This document shows, one piece after another, positions 1-5,448 of a stretch of DNA of 5,448 nucleotides (position 1 is the stretch's first letter; each line of letters starts with the position of its first letter). Source of the stretch: GCA-003244245 sp050699835. GTDB taxonomy: Bacteria; Actinomycetota; Actinomycetes; Mycobacteriales; Pseudonocardiaceae. The position numbers and the translations under genes are program-made. The stretch lies in contig JBOHFW010000186.1 of the NCBI GenBank assembly GCA_050699835.1, positions 1 through 5,448 on the forward strand, in the 5' to 3' direction. Under the pieces are notes generated by a model. That model saw only the letters and a list, made by a program, of their open reading frames with translations. It was not told the origin of the DNA and made no database searches.

Positions 1-746
1 GAGCCCTGATGGTGGCGGTCGCCGAGTTACACATCGAAGCCGGCTGGGCCGGGTTTGACGCCTGGCGATACGACCGGGCCGCGCACCACTTCACGAAGGC
101 GCTGCGGCTGGCCACTAAGGCTGGCGACACCTACCTGCAAGCCACCGCCCTGTGCCATGCCGGGCTGGTCACCAGGGAGTTCGGCCACCCCAACGACGGG
201 TTGAAACTGCTTCAGTTCGGGCAGGTCAAATCCTGGGACGTTCCCCACGACGAGCCGCGCGCCGTGGTGGTCGGGTCAGTCGGGCGGGCGGCCGTGCAGG
301 CGGGTCTACGAGAGGAAGCCGCGACTGCCCTGGCCGATCTCGGCCGACTCGACGCCGCCGAGATCGAGATGGCTGAAGCGCGGGAATTGTGGTCGGCGAC
401 CTGCGCTGACGCCTTCGGTGACCTGGACCGGCCCGCCGCGCGCCTGGCGCTGCGCCGGGGACGGCTGGATACCGCCGAACCGCTCGCAGCGGCCTCGGTG
501 CGCCGCTGGGAGGGTGTCAGCCTGCTCGGCCACACCTCGTCCAGCATCGTGCTGGCCACCGTGCACGTGCGAGCTGGGGAGCCCAGCGGTCTCCCGATGG
601 CCCACCACGCGATCACCACAGTGCAGAAACTCAGCTCGATTCGCGTCCGCAGACAGCTGCAACCGCTGGCAGCCGCGCTGGCGGCCCAGCCAGGTCGCGA
701 CGCGCAAGACCTCGCTCGGACGGCCAAGACCGTCGCCAGCCGCTGA
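1..746 (+). CDS. C-terminal part of a TPR-containing protein, probably an XRE-family transcriptional regulator (5' partial)
   Basis: The frame is open from the left edge (first full codon at 3) to TGA at 744-746, about 247 residues, so the true start lies before the window. The ATG at 9 is probably internal, because it follows sense codons and has no visible Shine-Dalgarno. The protein is helical and Ala/Leu/Arg-rich with TPR-like pairs: an AELHIEAGW helix, then YDRAAHHFTKALRLA, then TYLQATALCHAGLVTREFG, and further copies with GRLDAAEIEMAEARELW and GRLDTAEPLAAASVRRW. The end (LAAALAAQPGRDAQDLARTA) resembles the tail of actinobacterial regulators that carry an N-terminal XRE helix-turn-helix followed by a TPR array, which typically bind DNA and sense a peptide or small ligand. 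The HTH is not in the window, so the regulator call is inference; another TPR scaffold protein is possible. No terminator hairpin is obvious after the stop. Confidence 0.72.
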   Translation, partial: ALMVAVAELHIEAGWAGFDAWRYDRAAHHFTKALRLATKAGDTYLQATALCHAGLVTREFGHPNDGLKLLQFGQVKSWDVPHDEPRAVVVGSVGRAAVQAGLREEAATALADLGRLDAAEIEMAEARELWSATCADAFGDLDRPAARLALRRGRLDTAEPLAAASVRRWEGVSLLGHTSSSIVLATVHVRAGEPSGLPMAHHAITTVQKLSSIRVRRQLQPLAAALAAQPGRDAQDLARTAKTVASR

Positions 747-804
747 ACGCCGATGACACGCTCGACAGCTCCGTGCCACGTCGCGTCCTCTGCGCGGAAC
801 CCTG

Positions 805-810
805 TACGGT
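805..810 (+). promoter_or_regulatory. Candidate -10 box for the DUF3073 gene
   Basis: TACGGT fits the actinobacterial TANNNT -10 pattern and lies about 80 nt before the chosen ATG at 892. No good TTGAC-like -35 sits 16-18 nt upstream, so the call is weak. An 8-bp perfect palindrome TGGTACCA (810-817) overlaps the expected start of transcription and could be an operator or chance. The remainder of the 145-nt gap (747-891) shows nothing else that I recognise. Confidence 0.25.
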
Positions 811-891
811 GGTACCAACGGATTGTTGTCGAGCGAACGAGGCCGCCGATCCCCCGGCCGTCCCCGTTCCTGCGTGCGAGGGGGTCGAGCC

Positions 892-1077
892 ATGGGGCGC
901 GGCCGGGCCAAGGCTAAGCAGACAAAGGTGGCCCGGGAGCTCAAGTACAGCTCCCCCGCCACGGACCTTGAAGCTCTGCAACGAGAGCTGTCGGGTGGCA
1001 ACGGCGGCAACCACACCAGTGAAGACGACCGCGCCGACGAGGCCTACAACGACGAGTACGACGAGTACCGCCGCTGA
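892..1077 (+). CDS. DUF3073 family small protein
   Basis: This 61-residue protein begins MGRGRAKAKQTKVARELKYS, the diagnostic N-terminus of the actinobacterial DUF3073 family. Residues 1-18 are strongly basic (six Lys/Arg in the first 11), residues 26-34 look helical (DLEALQREL), residues 35-42 are a Gly/Asn linker, and residues 44-61 are acidic with Tyr (EDDRADEAYNDEYDEY). The function of the family is unknown; the basic head suggests nucleic-acid or ribosome contact, which is inference. The ATG at 892 is chosen because a GAGGGGG Shine-Dalgarno (878-884) lies 7 nt upstream and family members start there. A TTG at 823 would add 23 unconserved residues. The gene ends 8 nt from the convergent purM end. 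The same DUF3073 next to purM order is known in mycobacteria (Rv0810c beside purM) and Streptomyces, which supports the call. Confidence 0.9.
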   Translation: MGRGRAKAKQTKVARELKYSSPATDLEALQRELSGGNGGNHTSEDDRADEAYNDEYDEYRR

Positions 1078-1085
1078 GGCACCGG

Positions 1086-2183
<1,098 letters not shown>

Positions 2184-2237
2184 GGCAAGCGCTCCGGGAC
2201 ACAGATGACGAGGGCGCAAAAAATGGCCCCACGAGCT

Positions 2238-2253
2238 GTAACAGCCACGTTAC
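2238..2253. repeat. 16-bp inverted repeat GTAAC-N6-GTTAC between purF and purM
   Basis: GTAAC (2238-2242) and GTTAC (2249-2253) form perfect 5-bp half-sites around 6 nt, a layout typical of dimeric-regulator operators. On the - strand it contains TAACGT (2247-2252), which fits a TANNNT -10 pattern, so it could overlap an internal purM promoter; no matching -35 is clear. As RNA it could form a small hairpin upstream of the T6 run at 2218-2223. The role is undetermined. Confidence 0.35.
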
Positions 2254-2273
2254 CTGGTCGACTGTCGGCCAGG
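2253..2273 (-). terminator. Hairpin after the purF stop, possible attenuator or partial terminator
   Basis: Read on the - strand, CCTGG pairs with CCAGG, then a C/A mismatch, then CGA pairs with TCG around the loop CAG. It starts 15 nt after the purF stop. No T-run follows directly; a T6 run (2218-2223) lies about 30 nt further on. It may lower read-through into purM or protect the 3' end of purF mRNA. This is structure seen by eye with no energy computed. Confidence 0.35.
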
Positions 2274-2288
2274 TCCGAGTCGCTTCGG

Positions 2289-3857
2289 TCAGGGCCGGCG
2301 CAGGGCATCCTCGGCGCCCGCCCCTACCGGCAACACCGGCTCAGCATCCCCTGCCACACCCCGCTCCACCCCGTCGAGCTCTTCGAGCAGATGCTTGCCG
2401 ATCGACTCGGTGGCCGGCAGCGGAATCGGGTAGCGACCGTCGAAGCACGCCATACACAGCCGGGACGCCGGTTGCTCCGAGGCCGCGATGAGGTTGTGCA
2501 GGCTGACGTAGCCCAGGCTGTCCGCTCCGATGGAGCGCCGTACCCCGTCCACATCAGCACCGTTGGCGATCAGCTCGGCGCGGGAGGCGAAGTCGATGCC
2601 ATAAAAGCACGGCCAGCGAACCGGCGGGCTGGCGATGCGGACGTGCACCTCGATCGCGCCGGCCTCGCGCAACATCCGGACCAGCGCGCGCTGGGTGTTG
2701 CCGCGCACGATGGAGTCGTCCACCACCACCAGACGCTTACCGCGGATGACGTCGCGCAGCGGGTTGAGCTTGAGCCGGATACCGAGCTGGCGGATCGTCT
2801 GCGACGGCTGGATGAAGGTGCGCCCCACGTAGGAGTTCTTCACCAGCCCCGAGCCGTAAGGGATTCCCGAACCCTGCGCGTAACCGATGGCCGCCGGGGT
2901 GCCCGACTCGGGCACCGGGATGACCAGATCGGCGTCGGCCGGGTACTCGGCCGCCAGCCGCCGGCCGATCTCCACCCGGGTGGCGTGCACCCCGCGTCCG
3001 GCGATGGTGGTGTCCGGGCGGGCCAGATAGACGTACTCGAACACGCAGCCCTTGGGATCGGGGTTGGCGAAGCGCGAGCTGCGCAGCCCGCCTGCGTCGA
3101 TGGCCAGCAGTTCGCCTGGCTCAACCTCACGGACGAAGCTGGCACCGACGATATCGAGCGCTGCGGTCTCGCTGGCGATCACCCAGCCACGGTCCAGCCG
3201 GCCGAGTACCAACGGGCGGACGCCGTGCGGGTCTCGCGCGGCGTAGAGCGTGTCCTCGTGGCAGAAGACCAGCGAAAACGCCCCCCGGAGCTGGGGCAAC
3301 AGGCGCTGGGCGACCTGCTCGATACCGGTGTCCGCCGCGGCAGTGGCAAGCAGACCGGTAATCAGGTCGGAGTCGGTAGTCGCACCATTGCGGGTGGGCG
3401 CACCGAGCTCACGGGCCTGCTCCAGTAGTTCGGCGGTGTTCACCAGGTTGCCGTTGTGCCCCAGCGCCAGACCCGACCCGCTTACCGTGGTGCGAAACGT
3501 GGGCTGGGCGTTCTCCCAGGTAGTCGATCCAGTGGTGGAGTAACGGCAGTGTCCGACGGCGATATGCCCGGACAGGCTGGACAGCACCTGCTCGTCGAAC
3601 ACCTGGCTGACCAGCCCGAGGTCCTTGAACACCAGCACCTGCGAGCCGTCGGACACCGCCATGCCGGCGGCCTCCTGGCCACGATGCTGCAGGGCGAACA
3701 GACCGAAGTAGGCGAGCTTGGCGACTTCCTCGCCTGGGGCCCAGACACCGAAGACACCGCACTCTTCGCGCGGTCCCTCATGATCGGCGCTGTCGTCTGC
3801 GCTGGGGTCGTCTCCGGTGTGGTCGTCGGGGTCATATCGGGGCGTTTGGTTGCCCAC
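2289..3857 (-). CDS. purF: Amidophosphoribosyltransferase (glutamine PRPP amidotransferase)
   Basis: PurF makes 5-phosphoribosylamine from PRPP and glutamine, the first committed and feedback-controlled step of purine synthesis. In this 522-residue product the N-terminal Ntn-hydrolase glutaminase domain starts at catalytic Cys33 (EECGVFGVW), with QHRGQE (57-62), Arg105 in HCRYSTTG and HNGN (134-137). The C-terminal phosphoribosyltransferase domain has VPESGTPAA (about 315-323), YVGRTFIQPSQ (343-353) and the PRPP loop VVVDDSIVRGNT (377-388). Cys271, Cys417, Cys468 and Cys471 match the four iron-sulfur ligands of the Bacillus-type enzyme, so a 4Fe-4S cluster is expected. Residues 1-32 would be a removable propeptide, acidic and longer than in Bacillus. 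The GTG at 3857 is chosen because AGGGAG lies 6 nt upstream and a likely -10 box lies further upstream; a GTG at 3896 falls inside that -10. The sequence closely resembles mycobacterial PurF. purM follows on the same strand. Confidence 0.97.
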   Translation of the reverse strand: MGNQTPRYDPDDHTGDDPSADDSADHEGPREECGVFGVWAPGEEVAKLAYFGLFALQHRGQEAAGMAVSDGSQVLVFKDLGLVSQVFDEQVLSSLSGHIAVGHCRYSTTGSTTWENAQPTFRTTVSGSGLALGHNGNLVNTAELLEQARELGAPTRNGATTDSDLITGLLATAAADTGIEQVAQRLLPQLRGAFSLVFCHEDTLYAARDPHGVRPLVLGRLDRGWVIASETAALDIVGASFVREVEPGELLAIDAGGLRSSRFANPDPKGCVFEYVYLARPDTTIAGRGVHATRVEIGRRLAAEYPADADLVIPVPESGTPAAIGYAQGSGIPYGSGLVKNSYVGRTFIQPSQTIRQLGIRLKLNPLRDVIRGKRLVVVDDSIVRGNTQRALVRMLREAGAIEVHVRIASPPVRWPCFYGIDFASRAELIANGADVDGVRRSIGADSLGYVSLHNLIAASEQPASRLCMACFDGRYPIPLPATESIGKHLLEELDGVERGVAGDAEPVLPVGAGAEDALRRP

Positions 3858-3863
3858 CTGCGA

Positions 3864-3869
3864 CTCCCT
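3864..3869 (-). promoter_or_regulatory. Ribosome binding site that sets the purF start
   Basis: On the - strand AGGGAG lies 6 nt before the GTG at 3857. The reading frame stays open upstream to 4022, so this site, not frame closure, decides the start. Confidence 0.7.
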
Positions 3870-3894
3870 GTCGACGGGACGGGTGACGATTTCC

Positions 3895-3900
3895 ACTCTA
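3895..3900 (-). promoter_or_regulatory. Likely -10 box of the purF(-purM) promoter
   Basis: TAGAGT on the - strand fits the actinobacterial TANNNT -10 motif. It would start transcription near 3888 and give a leader of roughly 30 nt that contains the AGGGAG site. No strong TTGAC-type -35 is visible 16-18 nt upstream, where the DNA is GC-rich. I see no purine riboswitch or other structured leader, and the leader would be too short to hold one. Confidence 0.4.
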
Positions 3901-4044
3901 CTGGCTGCCTGTTGGTCCGCGCGCGGCTGGCGCGGTGTGGCGGCCCTGGCTGCGCATGCTAGGCCGAAGGGGTGGAGCTGCCCTTCATGGGTGGTCTGGC
4001 GGTGCCGTAACCGGGTATGCATCTACGCCGGGGGGTTATCCAGT

Positions 4045-4078
4045 CACACCACGCACACGGACACACCACGCACACGGA
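4045..4078. repeat. Perfect 17-bp tandem duplication upstream of the exported-protein gene
   Basis: CACACCACGCACACGGA occurs twice with no gap (4045-4061 and 4062-4078). The second copy supplies most of the GGAG Shine-Dalgarno (4076-4079) of the + strand gene starting at 4085. The 17-nt period is not a multiple of three, which argues against this stretch being coding. It may be paired regulator sites, a slippage-prone tract, or a neutral duplication. Confidence 0.9.
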
Positions 4079-4079
4079 G
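4076..4079 (+). promoter_or_regulatory. Ribosome binding site for the GTG start at 4085
   Basis: GGAG lies 5 nt before GTG 4085. It is the best Shine-Dalgarno and start pair in this open frame and the reason the upstream starts at 3935 and 3956 were not used. I see no convincing -35/-10 pair for this gene between 3858 and 4075. Confidence 0.5.
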
Positions 4080-4084
4080 ACTTA

Positions 4085-4816
4085 GTGCCCAGACCGACTC
4101 CCCGCCATCGTCGAAAGGCGGGCTCCGGACCCCCAGCCGCTGCCTTGATCGCATGGATCGGGACCCATCCGCACCGGTATAACAATGCCACTGCGGAGGG
4201 TGCTTCCGAACCCGATCTGCGTCCCCCTGCCAGCACCGGGCCTGCCAGGAAAGTCGCGGCCAGCGTTGCGCTGGTCTGTGGCGCAGTCATAGCCGTCACG
4301 GCAAGCACCACCGAGGGGATCCTCGGGCCGCACGACACAACCACCACACCGGTGATCCCACAGGCTGGACCGGCCCCTCGGGCGCCTGACCAGACGGCGC
4401 CGGGCCTGGCAACGCTTCCTGTCCCCGCCAAGCAGGTCGAGAAGAACATGGCGTTCTCCCCCGCTCCGGCCGCTGCGCAGGCAGGGGTAGTCCGTCAGGC
4501 ACCGAAGTCCATCCCGGTGCCTCCGGCAACGGAGCAGGTTGCTGAGGTAGCCGCCGCGCCACCAGCCGCAGTCCCGCCAGCCCCCGCACCACGAGCCGCC
4601 GCGCCACCGGCCACCGCGCCCCGAGCCACCGCCCCCCGGGTCAGGACCCAGCCGGATGCGTCAGCTCAGCGGCGAACCACAAGCAGGTCCGACGCCACTC
4701 GGACGTCACCCTCCCGCCAGCGATCAACCTCTGATCGGGGGTCGAGGTCGGGCGACCTGGGGTCGACGGTGAACCGGACGACAGATTCTCTGGGGTCGAC
4801 GTTGGGCGTGCGCTGA
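4085..4816 (+). CDS. Unrecognised Ala/Pro/Arg-rich membrane-anchored or exported protein
   Basis: I do not recognise the family. The 243-residue product has a basic start (PRPTPRHRRK, 2-11), a short segment with AAALIAWIGTHPHRYNN (18-34), then one hydrophobic stretch at 57-74 (VAASVALVCGAVIAVTAS) just after Arg55-Lys56. That reads as a type II signal anchor or an unusually long signal peptide with possible cleavage near VTA-ST (71-75). The rest has no predictable globular domain: a Thr/Pro linker, a Pro/Ala-rich region with APRA/APPA-type units (about 155-190), an Arg/Ser/Thr-rich basic part, and a tail with LGST repeated 11 residues apart (225-228 and 236-239). Low-complexity Pro/Ala tracts often span the actinobacterial cell wall, which is inference here. 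Codon bias is softer than in purF: 19 versus 13 of the first 50 codons end in A or T. It diverges from purF and converges on the next gene with a shared hairpin. An earlier start at 3935 or 3956 is possible but would translate the tandem repeat. Confidence 0.7.
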   Translation: MPRPTPRHRRKAGSGPPAAALIAWIGTHPHRYNNATAEGASEPDLRPPASTGPARKVAASVALVCGAVIAVTASTTEGILGPHDTTTTPVIPQAGPAPRAPDQTAPGLATLPVPAKQVEKNMAFSPAPAAAQAGVVRQAPKSIPVPPATEQVAEVAAAPPAAVPPAPAPRAAAPPATAPRATAPRVRTQPDASAQRRTTSRSDATRTSPSRQRSTSDRGSRSGDLGSTVNRTTDSLGSTLGVR

Positions 4817-4836
4817 GCGGTGCGCTCAGGCACGCC
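4805..4836. terminator. Strong bidirectional hairpin over both convergent stop codons
   Basis: GGCGTGC (4805-4811) pairs with GCACGCC (4830-4836), and CTGAGC (4813-4818) pairs with GCTCAG (4824-4829), with one bulged G (4812) and a 5-nt loop. This gives 13 base pairs, nearly all GC. The + strand stop TGA (4814-4816) and the complement of the - strand stop (4826-4828) lie opposite each other in the inner stem. There is no T-run on either side. It is likely to serve as terminator for both genes. Confidence 0.7.
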
Positions 4837-5386
4837 GTCCGAGTAGGGCAAGCAGTCGGGTCTGGGCGTCGGTGTCTTCGCCCACTGCCACCGGCGGGGC
4901 GAACAGCCCCGTGCCGACCAATTCCTCGACCCGCGGCTCGATGAAACCCAGTACGTCGCGCACCAGTTCCTCGTCGAGACGCTCATCCGCTCCGATTCCC
5001 CGAGCCAGATCCCACGCATGCACGGTCAGATCCATGGTCATCTCGTGGCAGTACTCGTCGGCGGGTCGGTGCCCGTTGGACAGCGCGACGGACCGCAGCA
5101 GGGCGCCCGGGGCCGCGAACGCCGCCCGCGCCGCGGCTGCGGCACTCTCCCAAGCCGCCACCGGGTCGTCCCCGAGCTGATAGCCATCGAAGCGATCCCC
5201 CACGTCCTCGATGGTGGCACCGCCGAGCAGCAGCGGCGCCCACAGCTGCTCGACGACCAGGTGATCTACCAGAGCTCGCACGTCCCACTCGGTGCACGGG
5301 GTCGGGTCCCGCCACTGGTCCGGCCGCATCGCCCGCACCCGACGATCAAACTCCGCCATAGCGGAACCAAACTGAGACAGCGTCAT
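4826..5386 (-). CDS. TIGR03086 family protein (DinB/MDMPI-like, predicted metal-binding, possibly mycothiol-dependent)
   Basis: The 186-residue product has the pattern of the actinobacterial TIGR03086 family, relatives of the N-terminal domain of mycothiol-dependent maleylpyruvate isomerase with a DinB-like four-helix fold. Signatures are PTPCTEWDVRALVDHLV (28-44), VGDRFDG with DDPVAAW (62-79), MDLTVHAWDLARGIG (118-132) and the terminal FAPPVAVGEDTDAQTRLLALLGRR. His42, Asp119 and His123 would be the metal triad, by analogy with His/Glu/His of maleylpyruvate isomerase and the same four-residue step. Substrate and reaction are unknown; thiol transfer or isomerisation with mycothiol is inference. 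It is near full length for the family and probably cytosolic. The start at 5386 (MTLSQFG) gives a usual N-terminus; an in-frame ATG at 5410 would add 8 residues. Neither has a good Shine-Dalgarno: GGGGG sits too close to 5386, and 5410 lies inside a palindrome. Confidence 0.88.
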   Translation of the reverse strand: MTLSQFGSAMAEFDRRVRAMRPDQWRDPTPCTEWDVRALVDHLVVEQLWAPLLLGGATIEDVGDRFDGYQLGDDPVAAWESAAAAARAAFAAPGALLRSVALSNGHRPADEYCHEMTMDLTVHAWDLARGIGADERLDEELVRDVLGFIEPRVEELVGTGLFAPPVAVGEDTDAQTRLLALLGRRA

Positions 5387-5410
5387 ACCCCCATGCTGCT
5401 TGATCCGCAT

Positions 5411-5422
5411 TGAGCGGGCTCA
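5411..5422. repeat. Palindrome TGAGC-GG-GCTCA in the leader of the TIGR03086-family gene
   Basis: A perfect 5-bp inverted repeat with 2 central bases lies between the likely -10 box and the possible ATG at 5410. CCGC (5406-5409) and GCGG (5423-5426) extend the arms past a 2-nt bulge. It could be an operator or, as RNA, a hairpin hiding the ATG at 5410. Confidence 0.5.
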
Positions 5423-5427
5423 GCGGG

Positions 5428-5433
5428 GTTATA
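5428..5433 (-). promoter_or_regulatory. Likely -10 box of the TIGR03086-family gene
   Basis: TATAAC on the - strand matches five of six bases of TATAAT and stands out in this GC-rich DNA. Transcription would start near 5421. The -35 region would fall just past the right edge of the window, so the promoter cannot be fully checked. Confidence 0.45.
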
Positions 5434-5448
5434 GGCACTCGTTTACCA

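Noticed and set aside
823..891. TTG start at 823 for DUF3073
   Set aside because: The added residues are not part of the conserved family start, and a better Shine-Dalgarno precedes ATG 892.
306..1016. 236-codon open frame on the - strand across the TPR gene and DUF3073
   Set aside because: It runs antisense to two recognisable genes and an intergenic gap, is Arg-rich and shows no domain. It is a GC-bias shadow.
2184..2288. Purine riboswitch or PurR-box between purF and purM
   Set aside because: I see neither the purine-aptamer core nor Bacillus-type PurBoxes, and the spacer is short.
2205..3428. 407-codon open frame on the + strand antisense to purF
   Set aside because: It lies opposite conserved PurF coding sequence, starts inside the purF-purM spacer, and its composition is what GC-rich third-position bias produces in the antisense frame. 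There is no family-like motif.
3858..4022. In-frame N-terminal extension of purF up to 4022 or to the GTG at 3896
   Set aside because: The extension is unlike known PurF starts, contains the likely TAGAGT -10 box, and the best ribosome site points to 3857.
4045..4078. CRISPR-like repeat
   Set aside because: The two copies abut with no spacer, and there are only two. It is a tandem duplication, not an array.
4101..4122. Inverted repeat CCCGCC-N10-GGCGGG just after the GTG at 4085
   Set aside because: It is real as sequence, but a 6-bp GC-only stem with a 10-nt loop inside coding DNA is expected often in such GC-rich DNA, and there is no other sign of function.
4268..4279. Lipobox-like VALVC in the exported protein, suggesting a lipoprotein
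   Set aside because: The residue before Cys is Val rather than Gly, Ala or Ser, and the Cys is in the middle of the hydrophobic stretch rather than at its end.

Overview
The window is high-GC DNA with the gene content of an actinobacterium. The purF-purM pair followed by a convergent DUF3073 gene is a conserved arrangement in Mycobacterium and Streptomyces. The TPR-type regulator remnant and the TIGR03086-type protein (a family tied to mycothiol-using organisms) fit the same group. Pseudonocardiales is a reasonable guess from the style of the regulator, but the sequence alone does not prove it.

Layout from left to right: (1) the C-terminal part of a TPR protein on the + strand, probably an XRE-type regulator whose HTH lies before the window; (2) a short promoter-bearing gap and a 61-residue DUF3073 protein on the + strand; (3) purM on the - strand, ending 8 nt from DUF3073; (4) a 105-nt spacer with inverted repeats and a T6 run; (5) purF on the - strand; (6) a 227-nt divergent intergenic region with a likely purF -10 box and a perfect 17-bp tandem repeat; (7) an unrecognised membrane-anchored or exported Ala/Pro/Arg-rich protein on the + strand; (8) a convergent DinB-like TIGR03086-family gene on the - strand, sharing a strong bidirectional hairpin with gene 7; (9) the likely promoter and a palindromic leader of that last gene at the right edge.

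PurF and PurM carry out steps 1 and 5 of de novo purine synthesis and are probably co-transcribed from the purF promoter. The hairpins and T-run between them could lower or tune purM expression. The other genes have no evident functional link to purine synthesis beyond conserved neighbourhood. Most of the window is ordinary housekeeping DNA. The parts I cannot explain from known families are the low-complexity exported protein, the 17-bp tandem repeat at its ribosome binding site, and the stop-codon hairpins at both convergent junctions. I do not see a complete novel system.
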